DNA from: JAEUKH01 sp964447205
GTDB taxonomy: Bacteria > Myxococcota_A > Polyangia > Polyangiales > Ga0077539
DNA length: 64,000 bases
NCBI GenBank assembly: GCA_964447205.1
Contig: CAYUSB010000027.1
Location: 1-64,000, forward strand
Reading direction: 5' to 3'
Shown here: one piece after another, positions 11,438 through 19,998 of the stretch
Position numbering within the stretch: the stretch's first letter is position 1
How the letters are laid out: the number at the start of each line of letters is the position of its first letter
Notes under the pieces: generated by a model
The model's input: the letters and a program-made list of their open reading frames with translations, nothing else
Told to the model about the DNA's origin: nothing
Database searches by the model: none
Position numbers and translations under genes: made by a program

Positions 11438-12295
11438 TCAGGCCGCGACCTCGTCGTGCAAGCGTCCCGCCCCGGCCTCGAGGCGCATCCCCTCGCACGC
11501 GGCCACGGTGTCGCCGAAACGCCTGCGGGCCAGGGCCTCGATGCGGGCCACGCCTTCGTCGTCGCGCGACGGGTCGTGGTGAAACAACGCGAGCTGCCCG
11601 ACCCCTGCGGCCTCGGCGAGCGACACCGCGGCCTCCCAGGTGGAGTGGCCCCAGCCCACCCGGCTCATCCCCGCCTCGCCCGTGTACTCGGTCGGCAGAT
11701 ACTGGGCGTCGTAGATCAGGAGGTCGGCGCCCCGGGCGAGGGCCCGCAGCCGCGGATCGACGCACGCGTAGTGCTCGGTGTCGGTGGCGTACACGACCGA
11801 ACGGCCCCCGTGTTCGATGCGGTAGGCGTAGACGGCGTCGGGGTGGTTGGCCCGGGCTACGGTGATCTCGGCGTCGCCGACGACAAACCGCTGGCGCTCG
11901 CGCACCTCCTGGAAGCTCAACGCGGCGGGCAGGGCCTCGAGGTCGACCGGGAAGGTCGGGGCGCTCATCTGGCGGCGGAGGATGTCGCGGCAGGGGGTTC
12001 CGCAGGGGCCCGAGACGATGTGGAGGCGGGTGTTGGGGACGTAGAGCGGGGCGAAGAAGGGCAGTCCCTGGATGTGGTCCCAGTGCAGGTGCGACAGGAG
12101 CACGGTGGCCTCGACGGGGCCCTGCCCGAGGAGGGTGTCGCCGAGGCGACGGAGGCCCGTCCCGGCGTCGAGGATGATGCGGGTCGAGCCGGCCAGAACC
12201 TCGACACAGCTTGTATTGCCCCCGACCTTGACGGTGTCGGGCCCCGGCGAGGCCACGCTGCCACGGACGCCCCAGAATCGAACGGTGGTGCTCAT
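11438..12295 (-). CDS. MBL-fold metallo-hydrolase (PhnP/RNase Z-like)
   Basis: 285 aa, taking the ATG at 12295 (MSTTVRFWGVRGSV), where the conserved beta-strand of the family begins; the frame is open further up but unlike protein. The zinc-binding HxHxDH motif is LSHLHWDHIQG (about residue 72-82). Later metal ligands are in ATDTEHY and LALFHHDPSRDD. The GWGHSTWEAAV segment is characteristic of a bacterial subgroup with the VRFWGVRGS start, some members of which are described as cyclic-nucleotide phosphodiesterase-like. Reaction is a hydrolysis of an ester or phosphoester, substrate unassigned. It probably forms a transcription unit with the sigma-54 activator that follows 3 bp later. Confidence 0.85.
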   Translation of the reverse strand: MSTTVRFWGVRGSVASPGPDTVKVGGNTSCVEVLAGSTRIILDAGTGLRRLGDTLLGQGPVEATVLLSHLHWDHIQGLPFFAPLYVPNTRLHIVSGPCGTPCRDILRRQMSAPTFPVDLEALPAALSFQEVRERQRFVVGDAEITVARANHPDAVYAYRIEHGGRSVVYATDTEHYACVDPRLRALARGADLLIYDAQYLPTEYTGEAGMSRVGWGHSTWEAAVSLAEAAGVGQLALFHHDPSRDDEGVARIEALARRRFGDTVAACEGMRLEAGAGRLHDEVAA

Positions 12296-12440
12296 GCCCG
12301 GAGCCCCATCGCAGGGCCCGTGCCACCCGCGGAATCCAAGGGAGATGCGCGGAGTCTGGAGGGAGCTGGTCGAGAATGGAGCAGCCCGCGGGTCGAGAAG
12401 GGAGCAGGGCGGTCGGGGACGGACCACCCGCGCGTGCGGG

Positions 12441-13901
12441 TCAGGCCGTCGGGGGCCGGGTGCGCTCGACCGCGGTCGGCACGGCCCGGGCATTCCGCCG
12501 CCGCTGGCTGTCCCAGTACACGGGGTTGCAGGGGCGGTTGACGTACTGGCCGTAGCCCCTTTCGGTGTGGAGCTGGCCGTCGGACCAGACCACCCGGCCG
12601 CGGCTCAGGGTGAAGGCCGGGCCGCCCACCACCTCCATGCCCTCGTAGATGTTGAAGTCGATGTTCTGATGGTGGGTCTTGGCCGAGATCGTGCGGCTCC
12701 GGGACGGGTCCCACACCACCAGGTCGGCATCGGCCCCGGGCATCACGGCCCCCTTCTTGGGGAAGACGTTGAAGATCTTCGCCGTGTTGGACGAGGTCAC
12801 GGCCACAAACTCGCTCGGAGTCAGCCGCCCCGTGCGAACCCCGTGGTGCCACAGGACGGCCATCCGGTCTTCGACCCCGCCCGTGCCGTTGGGGATCTTG
12901 CGGAAGTCGTCGAGGCCCGCCTGCTTCTGCGGGGTGCAGAAACAACAGTGGTCGGTGGCCGTGGTCTGCAACACCCCCGACTGAAGGGCCCGCCACAGGG
13001 CCTCCTGGTGCTCCTTCGGGCGGAAGGGAGGGCTCATCACGTAGTGGGCCGCGGCGTTCCAGTCGGGGTTGCGGTACACGCTGTCGTCGATGAGGAGGTG
13101 CTGGGCGAGGACCTCGCCGAACACCCGCTGCCCCTCCATCCGGGCCCGGGCGATGCTCTCCAGGGCGTCAATACACGACGTGTGCACGAGGTAGAGCGGA
13201 ACCCCAAGGACCTCGGCGATACGAATGGCCCGGTTGGCGGCCTCGCCCTCGACCTCGGGAGGGCGCGACAGGGGATGGCCCTCGGGGCCGCGGATCCCGC
13301 GGTCGTAGATGGCCTGCTGGAGCCGGTAGACGAGCTCGCCGTTCTCGGCGTGGACGGTGCACAGGGCCCCGAGCTCGGCGGCCCGGGTGAAGCTGTTCAC
13401 CAGGACCTCGTCGTCGCACATGATGGCGTTCTTGTAGGCCATGAAGTGCTTGAAGCTGTTGACCCCGTGCTCGCGGCACAGGGTCTCCATGTCGGCGTGT
13501 ACGGTCTCGTCCCACCAGGTGATGGCCACGTGGAACGAGTAGTCACCCGCGGCCTTCTCGGCCCACCCCCGCCAGGTGCGGTAGGCATCGAGGATGCGCT
13601 GTTTGGGCGACGGGATGACGAAGTCGATGATCATCGTCGTGCCCCCGGCTGCGGCGGCGCTCGTGCCCGAGAAGAAGTCCTCGGAGGCCACCGTCCCCAT
13701 GAAGGGAAGCTCCATGTGGGTGTGGGGGTCGATGCCCCCGGGCATCACGTAGGCCCCCCCCGCGTCGATCACCCGCGTCCCCGCCGGGGCCTCCAGGTCG
13801 GGACCCACCGCGGCGATGGTCTCCCCCACACACAGAACGTCCGCCCGAAACTCTCCCTCGGCGGTCACCACGGTCCCGCCGCGAATCAACGTCGTCGTCA
13901 T
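12441..13901 (-). CDS. hydA: Dihydropyrimidinase / D-hydantoinase
   Basis: 486 aa. It opens the cyclic amide ring of dihydropyrimidines or 5-substituted hydantoins, giving N-carbamoyl amino acids, in the cytoplasm. The first metal pair HTH is in GGIDPHTHMEL, the carbamylated lysine in FKHFMAYKNAIMCDDE, later histidines in VHAENGE and LVHTSC, and the terminal Asp in TATDHCCF. Length agrees with the family (about 460-490). An ATG 9 bp upstream (13910) is in frame but abuts the ribosome site, so I use 13901. No dihydropyrimidine dehydrogenase or beta-ureidopropionase gene is nearby, so whether it is a pyrimidine catabolic enzyme or a scavenging hydantoinase stays open. Confidence 0.9.
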   Translation of the reverse strand: MTTTLIRGGTVVTAEGEFRADVLCVGETIAAVGPDLEAPAGTRVIDAGGAYVMPGGIDPHTHMELPFMGTVASEDFFSGTSAAAAGGTTMIIDFVIPSPKQRILDAYRTWRGWAEKAAGDYSFHVAITWWDETVHADMETLCREHGVNSFKHFMAYKNAIMCDDEVLVNSFTRAAELGALCTVHAENGELVYRLQQAIYDRGIRGPEGHPLSRPPEVEGEAANRAIRIAEVLGVPLYLVHTSCIDALESIARARMEGQRVFGEVLAQHLLIDDSVYRNPDWNAAAHYVMSPPFRPKEHQEALWRALQSGVLQTTATDHCCFCTPQKQAGLDDFRKIPNGTGGVEDRMAVLWHHGVRTGRLTPSEFVAVTSSNTAKIFNVFPKKGAVMPGADADLVVWDPSRSRTISAKTHHQNIDFNIYEGMEVVGGPAFTLSRGRVVWSDGQLHTERGYGQYVNRPCNPVYWDSQRRRNARAVPTAVERTRPPTA

Positions 13902-13910
13902 GCCTGGCAT

Positions 13911-13916
13911 CTCCTC
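13911..13916 (-). promoter_or_regulatory. Ribosome binding site of the dihydropyrimidinase gene
   Basis: GAGGAG on the minus strand. It touches the ATG at 13910 but is 9 nt from the ATG at 13901, which is why the inner start is preferred. Confidence 0.55.
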
Positions 13917-13965
13917 AGGCCCCGAGGCTACGCCCCACGCCGCACGATGGGAAGACCGGGGGCCC

Positions 13966-15042
13966 TCAGCGCACGAGGGTCATGGTCGTCGAGGTGTACG
14001 GCCGCGGAGGCAGGGACTGGGACGCACGAAACCCCAGGCGGGCGTAGAAGGGTTGGGCGTCGCGGGTTCCGAGGTGAACGAAGGCGGCTCCCCGTACGGC
14101 GGGGTGATCGAGGAGGAGGCCCATCACGGCCGCCCCCACCCCGTGCCCCTTCCACGCGGGGGCCACCACCACGTCGTAGACCCATGCGTGTTTGGCCCCG
14201 TCCGACACGGCCCGGGCGCTGGCGATGAGGGTTCCAGACGTGTCGCGGGCGCCGACCCACGCGCTCGACCCGCGATGGGCCGCTGCGAGGGAGGCGGGCG
14301 AGAACCGATCGACGTTCCAGTACTGGTCGACGAGGAGGGAGACGGCGGCCTCGAGGTCGGCCTCGGCGTCCACCTGAGGCACGAGCTTGATCTCGTCAGG
14401 GGCCTTGAGGAACCCCGCCCGGGGTGTGTCCGGGCACGCATCGAGCACCCGCGAACACGCCAACGCATCGCCCGGTCCGCCCCGTCCCCACAGCCCCGCG
14501 AGGATCCGCCCCCGCTCGGCGGCAGAGCGGTTTTGCCCGAGCTTGGCCTTGCCGCGTAGGGTCTCGAGGCTGAGGCCCACCACGTCGATGCCCGCGAGGG
14601 CCTTGCGGTAGAGCGGGCTCTTGGGGTCGATGGGCGCGTAGCCCCCCTCGGGCTGGTGTTTGTGCATCAGGGCCTCCATGGCCAGGGCCTTGCGGTCGGG
14701 GTTCTTCTCCAACTCCAGGACCCCAAAGGCCTGCACCGCTCGGTAGAACGTGGTGGCCGGGCACGCCCGCACGGGGTCGATCCAGGAGCTCGACACCTGG
14801 GCGATGTGCTCCTCGACCGAGACCACGGCCTCGCGCCCGAGGCAGCCGGTCTTCTCGCCCACCGGGGCTCCGTGGAAGTACAGGCGGTCGCCCACCACGG
14901 CCGCGTTGAGGGCCCGCAGCACAGGCCGCCCGTCGGGGGTCGTGCTGGCGATCCGCACGTAGGAGGCCTCCGCCAGGAGGCGCAGGGCCTCGGGGCGGGG
15001 CATCGCGAAGAGGTCGTGTTTGCGCATGGGAGGGAGGTCCAT
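13966..15042 (-). CDS. Fusion of an FMN-binding split-barrel (PNPOx-like) domain to a GNAT acetyltransferase
   Basis: 358 aa from 15042 (MDLPPMRKHDLF); a second ATG at 15027 is possible and neither has a good ribosome site. Residues ~5-170 resemble flavin-nucleotide-binding/NimA-type pyridoxamine-oxidase-fold proteins (YVRIASTTPDGRPVLRALNAAVVGD, shown in part; YFHGAPVGEKTGC). Residues ~215-358 form a GNAT acetyltransferase: VYDVVVAPAWKGHGVGAAVM carries the acetyl-CoA loop, followed by FYARLGF. The two-domain architecture suggests a detoxifying or modifying enzyme. It is divergent from a MocR regulator with an inverted repeat between them, so it is the likely target of that regulator and may act on pyridoxal or amino compounds (inference). 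Confidence 0.85.
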   Translation of the reverse strand: MDLPPMRKHDLFAMPRPEALRLLAEASYVRIASTTPDGRPVLRALNAAVVGDRLYFHGAPVGEKTGCLGREAVVSVEEHIAQVSSSWIDPVRACPATTFYRAVQAFGVLELEKNPDRKALAMEALMHKHQPEGGYAPIDPKSPLYRKALAGIDVVGLSLETLRGKAKLGQNRSAAERGRILAGLWGRGGPGDALACSRVLDACPDTPRAGFLKAPDEIKLVPQVDAEADLEAAVSLLVDQYWNVDRFSPASLAAAHRGSSAWVGARDTSGTLIASARAVSDGAKHAWVYDVVVAPAWKGHGVGAAVMGLLLDHPAVRGAAFVHLGTRDAQPFYARLGFRASQSLPPRPYTSTTMTLVR

Positions 15043-15060
15043 GGGCGGGAGTGTGGTCTG

Positions 15061-15109
15061 GGACTGGTCTGTCCAGAAGGTCCAGTTTGAACAACCGTGA
15101 TAGACCAGT
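15061..15109. promoter_or_regulatory. Candidate MocR operator in the divergent promoter region
   Basis: The 71-bp gap between the two divergent genes holds ACTGGTCT at 15063-15070 and its exact reverse complement AGACCAGT at 15102-15109. A smaller dyad GGAC-N6-GTCC lies at 15061-15074, and GTCCAG is directly repeated at 15071-15076 and 15080-15085. MocR/PdxR regulators are known to bind direct and inverted repeats in such divergent regions. Confidence 0.5.
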
Positions 15110-15113
15110 GTCC

Positions 15114-16661
15114 ATGCTCCGCGACTGGCCCGTGTCCATCGTCCTCGCGGGCGAAGGCCCCACCTACCTCCGGCTCGCCCGGTCGATCTCCGACGCCATC
15201 CGCGACGGTCGTCTCCGCCCCGGCCAGTGCCTGCCCGGGAGCCGGGCCCTGGCCGCATCGCTCGGGGTGCATCGCAACACGGTCCTGGCCGCCCTGCGCG
15301 AGCTTGAGGCCGAAGGCTGGCTCACCCCCCGCCCCGCCCGCGGAACCTACGTCACCGACGACCTCCCCGACCCCCATCCGCGCCCCCTCCGGGCTCCGGC
15401 CCCGCCCCGAAAGCCCCCGGGTCCGGGCTTCGACCTGCGCGGGCCCCGCCCCAACGCCGCGGCCCAACGTCACCTGGATGGCGTCCTGGCGGCCCTCGGG
15501 CGCCCCGCCGGGGCCCCGCGTCTACTGCAACTGGTCGGAGGCCTGCCCGACCTGCGCCTCGCCCCGGCGGTGGCCCTGGGGCGGGCCTACCGACGGGCCC
15601 TGTCCATCACCCCGAACGTCCTCGGGTACGGAGACCCCCGCGGAGACCCGAGGCTGCGGGCGGCCCTCGCGGCCATGCTGGCCCAGGTGCGGGGACTGCC
15701 CCTCGAACCCGACGACCTCGTAGTGACCCGCGGGAGCCAGATGGCCCTGTCCCTGGCGGCCCGGGCGATCCTGGCTCCGGGCGACGCGGTGGCCGTCGAG
15801 GCCATGGGCTACCGGCCCGCGTGGGAGGCCCTGCGGTTGGCCGGGGCCCGGCTGGTGGGGGTTCCGGTGGATGGGGAGGGGCTGCGGACCGAGGCCCTGG
15901 AGGCCCTCGCGGCCCGAACCCGTCTGCGGGCGGTGTACGTCACCCCGCACCATCAATACCCGACCACGGCCCTGCTCTCCCCCGGGCGACGGATGCACCT
16001 CCTCGACCTGGCCCGACGGCACCGCTTCGCCGTGCTCGAAGACGACTACGACCACGAGTTTCACTACGAGTCGCAGCCCGTCCTGCCCCTCGCCAGCGCC
16101 GACGCCCACGGCTCCGTCCTCTACGTCGGAACCCTCTCCAAGGTCCTGGCCCCCGGGGTTCGGGTGGGCTTCGTGGCGGGGCCTGCGGCGGTGTTGGGGC
16201 GCATCACGGCCCTGCGGTACTTCACCGACCGCCAGGGCGACCTCGGGGTCGAGCGGGCCCTGGCCGAGCTCCTGGAGGACGGGACCCTGGCCCGGCATGT
16301 TCGTACGATGCGGGGGGTCTACCGCACCCGCCGCGATGCTCTCGTGGCGTCCTTGGAGCGGCACCTGCCGGAGGTGTTGAGGTATGAGGTTCCGCGCGGG
16401 GGGCTGGCGTTGTGGGCGGAGGCCCCGGGGGTCGACATCGAGGCCTGGCAGACCCGGGCAGAAGCCGCCGCGGTGGTGGTGCACACGGCCCGGCGGTTTG
16501 CCCTCGACGGAAGGGCCCGGCCCGCCCTGCGCCTGGGGTATGCGCCCCTCGACGCGACCGAGCTCGACGAGGCCGTACGACGTCTCGCCCAGACCCTCCC
16601 GCTCCCCGGGAGACGGAAGTCCCGCGCGGGTCGCCGAGGGCCCCAAACGCAAACACCCTGA
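15114..16661 (+). CDS. MocR/PdxR-type regulator: GntR helix-turn-helix fused to an aminotransferase-like domain
   Basis: 515 aa from the ATG at 15114. Residues ~1-80 are a GntR winged helix (LARSISDAIRDGRLRPGQ, LAASLGVHRNTVLAALREL). Residues ~125-500 are a fold-type I aminotransferase domain with an intact PLP-lysine (VGTLSKVLAPGVRVGF), the Asp/Tyr cofactor contacts (EDDYDHEFHY) and the phosphate-binding arginine region. MocR proteins sense PLP or an amino-acid aldimine and activate or repress a divergent gene, often for PLP synthesis or amine catabolism. Here the divergent gene is the FMN-barrel/GNAT fusion. The operator-like repeats start 5 bp before the gene, so autoregulation is likely. 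Confidence 0.93.
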   Translation: MLRDWPVSIVLAGEGPTYLRLARSISDAIRDGRLRPGQCLPGSRALAASLGVHRNTVLAALRELEAEGWLTPRPARGTYVTDDLPDPHPRPLRAPAPPRKPPGPGFDLRGPRPNAAAQRHLDGVLAALGRPAGAPRLLQLVGGLPDLRLAPAVALGRAYRRALSITPNVLGYGDPRGDPRLRAALAAMLAQVRGLPLEPDDLVVTRGSQMALSLAARAILAPGDAVAVEAMGYRPAWEALRLAGARLVGVPVDGEGLRTEALEALAARTRLRAVYVTPHHQYPTTALLSPGRRMHLLDLARRHRFAVLEDDYDHEFHYESQPVLPLASADAHGSVLYVGTLSKVLAPGVRVGFVAGPAAVLGRITALRYFTDRQGDLGVERALAELLEDGTLARHVRTMRGVYRTRRDALVASLERHLPEVLRYEVPRGGLALWAEAPGVDIEAWQTRAEAAAVVVHTARRFALDGRARPALRLGYAPLDATELDEAVRRLAQTLPLPGRRKSRAGRRGPQTQTP

Positions 16662-16686
16662 GGGCCTCGTCGGCGTCTCAGGGTGT
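16653..16686 (-). terminator. Stem-loop terminator of tRNA-Asp overlapping the MocR stop
   Basis: A perfect 10-bp stem, ACACCCTGAG (16653-16662) with CTCAGGGTGT (16677-16686), spans the MocR TGA (16659-16661). On the minus strand it lies 10 nt past the tRNA 3' end and is followed by TTTGCGTTTGG, moderately T-rich, so it best terminates the tRNA. It could also stop MocR transcription. Confidence 0.6.
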
Positions 16687-16696
16687 CTACTGCTTG

Positions 16697-16770
<74 letters not shown>

Positions 16771-16884
16771 CCACACGGCGCCGCTGCGTCGTTGCCTTCG
16801 CTGCGTCGCGTCGAGGTGGGCGGTATCTACGGCAGCGCCCGCGGCGAGTCAAAGAAAAAATCTGCCCGGCTGCGCCCCCCTCCC

Positions 16885-17679
16885 TCACCGGCCCTGAAAC
16901 ACCCGCGGGGCCTTCGGCGACGACACGAACGTCCGCATCCCGGTCTTCTGGTCCTCGGTGCCGAAACACAGGGCAAAGGCCTGCACCTCCAGGGCGCTGG
17001 CCACCGCCTCCGGGACCCCCTCTCCCGCGTACAAGACCCGCTTCGCCAGGGCCACCGCCCGCGGGGCGTGGGCCGCCATCTGGGCGCTCAACGCCGACGC
17101 CCTGGCCGCAAGCTCGGCCTGCGGGTGAACCTGGTCCGCGAGGCCGATCCGCAGGGCCTCCGCGGCGTCGATGACCCCGCCCCCGAGGATCATCTCCCGG
17201 GCCTTGCCGAGGCCCACCCGGCGCCCGAGACGGACCGTTCCGCCGAAGCCGGGGATGACCCCGAGGCCGACCTCGGGCTGGCCAAACTTCGCCCGGTCTC
17301 CGGCCACGATCAGGTCGCACGCGAGGGCCAGCTCCATGCCCCCCCCGAGACAAAACCCCTGAACCACCGCCACAATGGGAAACGGAGCCGCCGCCATCTG
17401 GGCCGTGAGCCGGTGCCCCCGCTGCGAGAAGGCCTCGGCCTCCGCGGGGCCCATCTCCACCATGGCCGCGATGTCGGCCCCGGCCACGAAGGCCCGGTCG
17501 CCCGCCCCGGTGACCTCCACCACCCGCACCCCGCCCTCCGCCTCCAGGGCCGCGAGGGCCGCGGATAGATCGTCCACCACCTGACCATTGATCGCGTTGA
17601 GCTTGTCAGGCCGGTTGATCGTCACCCGGGCCACGGGGCCCTCCCGTGTCACCAGCACCGTCTCGTAGGTCGTCGTCAT
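16885..17679 (-). CDS. Enoyl-CoA hydratase/isomerase (crotonase family)
   Basis: 264 aa from the ATG at 17679, which has ideal spacing to the ribosome site; an ATG 6 bp upstream also exists. Crotonase motifs: RPDKLNAING near the N terminus, oxyanion-hole AFVAGADIAAM and QGFCLGGGMELALACD (about residues 100-115), and the second catalytic-Glu region FGQPEVGLGVIPGFGG, where E is retained. It hydrates short trans-2-enoyl-CoA to 3-hydroxyacyl-CoA. It is the third gene of a thiolase/dehydrogenase/hydratase operon (spacing 15 bp from the dehydrogenase stop), so a crotonyl-CoA hydratase role is the natural reading. It could serve butyrate, PHB-related or beta-oxidation flux. Confidence 0.9.
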   Translation of the reverse strand: MTTTYETVLVTREGPVARVTINRPDKLNAINGQVVDDLSAALAALEAEGGVRVVEVTGAGDRAFVAGADIAAMVEMGPAEAEAFSQRGHRLTAQMAAAPFPIVAVVQGFCLGGGMELALACDLIVAGDRAKFGQPEVGLGVIPGFGGTVRLGRRVGLGKAREMILGGGVIDAAEALRIGLADQVHPQAELAARASALSAQMAAHAPRAVALAKRVLYAGEGVPEAVASALEVQAFALCFGTEDQKTGMRTFVSSPKAPRVFQGR

Positions 17680-17685
17680 CGTCAT

Positions 17686-17693
17686 CCCTCCCT
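17686..17693 (-). promoter_or_regulatory. Ribosome binding site deciding the hydratase start
   Basis: AGGGAGGG on the minus strand abuts the ATG at 17685 but stands 6 nt from the ATG at 17679, favouring the latter. Confidence 0.55.
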
Positions 17694-17694
17694 G

Positions 17695-18555
17695 TCACTT
17701 CGCGTCGTACCGATAGAACCCGCGGCCCGCCTTGCGCCCGAGCCACCCCGCGGCCACGTAGTTGCGCAACAAAACCGGGGGCCGGTACTTGTCGTCCCCG
17801 GTCTCCCGATGCAGCACGTCAGCGATGGCGAGCACGGTGTCGAGGCCCACGAAGTCGGCGAGCTCCAACGGGCCCATGGGGTGGTTGAGCCCGAGCTTGG
17901 CGGCCTGGTCGATGTCCTCGGGGGCCCCGAGGCCCTCGGCGAGGGTGAAGATGGCCTCGTTGAGCAGCGGGATCAGGATGCGGTTGACCAGAAAGCCCGG
18001 GCTGTCCTTCGCGGTCACGGCCGTCTTGTGGAGGCGCCCGACCACGGCCAGGGCGGCGGCGTAGGTCGCGTCGCTGGTCTGCAGGGCCCGGATCACCTCC
18101 ACCAGCTTCATCACGGGGACGGGATTGAAGAAGTGCAGCCCCAGGACGGCCTCAGGCCGCGACGTAGAGGCCGCGAGGCGGGTGATCGAGATGCTGCTGG
18201 TGTTGCTGGCCAGGAGGGCTCCGGGCTTCAGGGCCCGGTCGAGCTCGGCGAAGAGGCGGAGTTTGGTCTCGACGTGTTCGGTCACGGCCTCGACCACGAG
18301 GTCGCAGCCCCCGAGGTCGCCGAGGGCCGCCACGGGGGTGATGTTGCCCACCGTACGGGCCGCGTCGTCGGAGCCGAGCTTGCCCTTTGCCACGAGGCGA
18401 TCGAGGCCCGCGGCCAGCCTGGCCTTGGCGGCCTCAGCCTGTGCCAGCGAGGCGTCGGCGAGGCGCACGGCGTAGCCCGCCGCGGCGGCCACCTGGGCGA
18501 TGCCCGCCCCCATCTGCCCCGCGCCAAGAATCCCAATGCTTTCAATCTCACGCAT
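17695..18555 (-). CDS. hbd: 3-hydroxybutyryl-CoA dehydrogenase
   Basis: 286 aa, the usual length of the single-function enzyme. The N-terminal NAD-binding fingerprint is IGILGAGQMGAGIAQVAAAA (residues ~6-25). The catalytic His-Glu dyad lies in LGLHFFNPVPVMKLVEVI, and the C-terminal domain carries DSPGFLVNRILIPLLNEA and DQAAKLGLNHPMGPLELADF (quoted to 20). It reduces acetoacetyl-CoA or oxidises 3-hydroxybutyryl-CoA in the cytoplasm. It lies between thiolase and enoyl-CoA hydratase genes in one operon, so the three enzymes interconvert two acetyl-CoA and crotonyl-CoA. Confidence 0.94.
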   Translation of the reverse strand: MREIESIGILGAGQMGAGIAQVAAAAGYAVRLADASLAQAEAAKARLAAGLDRLVAKGKLGSDDAARTVGNITPVAALGDLGGCDLVVEAVTEHVETKLRLFAELDRALKPGALLASNTSSISITRLAASTSRPEAVLGLHFFNPVPVMKLVEVIRALQTSDATYAAALAVVGRLHKTAVTAKDSPGFLVNRILIPLLNEAIFTLAEGLGAPEDIDQAAKLGLNHPMGPLELADFVGLDTVLAIADVLHRETGDDKYRPPVLLRNYVAAGWLGRKAGRGFYRYDAK

Positions 18556-18641
18556 GGGGCGGACTGTCCCCGACCTGCCACCGCCCCGTCAACGGCCCCG
18601 TGACCCGGCGCCCCCCTTGCGCAGGGCCACGGACCCGACGT

Positions 18642-19820
18642 TCAGCGCTCGATCACCACCGCCACGGCCTCGCCCCCGCCGATGCACAGGGTGGCCAGGC
18701 CCCGCTTGAGGTTGCGGGCCGACAGGGCGTGCACGAGGGTCGTCAGGATGCGGGCCCCGCTCGCCCCGATGGGGTGCCCGAGGGCCACGGCCCCGCCGTG
18801 GACGTTGACCTTCTGCAGGTCGAGCTCGGACTTCTGGGCCACCGCGAGGGCCACCACGGCGAAGGCCTCGTTGACCTCGAAGAGGTCAATGTCATTGACG
18901 GTCATCTTGAGCTTGCCCAGGGTGTTGCTGATGGCCTTGCTCGGGGCGGTGGTAAACCACTCGGGCTCCTGGGCCGCCCCGCCGTAGCCCACGATGCGCG
19001 CGAGGGGGGTGAGACCGAGGCGCTTGACGGCGTCGCCCGAGGCCAGGACCAGGGCCGAGGCCCCGTCGTTGAGCTTGCTCGCGTTGGCGGCCGTGATCGT
19101 GCCCGCCTTGTCGAAGGCCGGACGAAGCCCCGCCATCTTGTCGGGGTCGCCCCGGGAGGGCTCCTCGTCCTCGTGAACCATCACCGCCCCCTTCTTGCCC
19201 GCGACCTCGACGGAGACCACCTCGGCGTTGAAGAGGCCTTCGGACTGGGCCGTCCGGGCCCGGCGGTAGCTCTCGCGGGCGAAGTTGTCCTGGGCCTCGC
19301 GGGAGAACTTCATCTCCCTGGCGCAGAGCTCGCCGGCCATGCCCATGTGGAAGTTCTTGTACGGGTCCCACAGGCCGTCGTGGACCATCCCGTCGATGGC
19401 CGTCTGGTTGCCCATCCGGTAGCCCTTGCGGGCCAACGGGAGGTAGTACGGGACGTTGGACATCGACTCCATGCCCCCCGCCACCACCACCTCGGCGTCG
19501 CCGAGGAGCACGCTCTTGGCCCCGAGCATCACGGCCATCAGACCCGACCCGCACACCTTGCCCACCGTCGTACACGGCACCGTGTTCGGCAGGCCCGCGT
19601 ACAAGGCCGCCTGCCGGGCCGGGGCCTGGCCGATGCCCGCCGTGAGGACGTTGCCCATGTACACCTCGCCCACCTCCGTGCCCACGACCCCCGCCCGCTC
19701 CAGAGCAGACTTGATGGTCACGGCCCCGAGGCGCGGGGCCACAACGTCCGCCAGGGCGCCCTGGAAGGCCCCGATGGGCGTACGCACCGCGCTACAAATG
19801 AACACCTCAGGCTTTGACAT
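18642..19820 (-). CDS. Acetyl-CoA C-acetyltransferase (thiolase)
   Basis: 392 aa. The acyl-accepting cysteine is in TTVGKVCGSGLMAVML (about residue 89). The C-terminal catalytic His and Cys are in VALGHPIGASGAR and ATLCIGGGEAVAV, so all thiolase residues are present. The start has GGAGAG 7 nt upstream. Length and the CGSG/CIGGG motifs point to the biosynthetic acetoacetyl-CoA thiolase type (PhaA/AtoB), condensing two acetyl-CoA. First gene of the three-gene operon, 86 bp ahead of hbd. No phaC or butyryl-CoA dehydrogenase is in the window, so the end product is not determined. Confidence 0.93.
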   Translation of the reverse strand: MSKPEVFICSAVRTPIGAFQGALADVVAPRLGAVTIKSALERAGVVGTEVGEVYMGNVLTAGIGQAPARQAALYAGLPNTVPCTTVGKVCGSGLMAVMLGAKSVLLGDAEVVVAGGMESMSNVPYYLPLARKGYRMGNQTAIDGMVHDGLWDPYKNFHMGMAGELCAREMKFSREAQDNFARESYRRARTAQSEGLFNAEVVSVEVAGKKGAVMVHEDEEPSRGDPDKMAGLRPAFDKAGTITAANASKLNDGASALVLASGDAVKRLGLTPLARIVGYGGAAQEPEWFTTAPSKAISNTLGKLKMTVNDIDLFEVNEAFAVVALAVAQKSELDLQKVNVHGGAVALGHPIGASGARILTTLVHALSARNLKRGLATLCIGGGEAVAVVIER

Positions 19821-19998
19821 CTTCGCTCTCCGTGGTGGCCCGTCGTCCGACCGTCGCGCCAGAACCTAAGCGCGCCGCGGGAGTTTCAGTCCCAGGGCGC
19901 AGATGTCAAGGGACGATGTTGCGCTGCACAAATCCCGAACGACTCCCCGCCGGGCGGTCGAGGTACTACCTTCCCGAGATCATAGGAGCCACACGACG

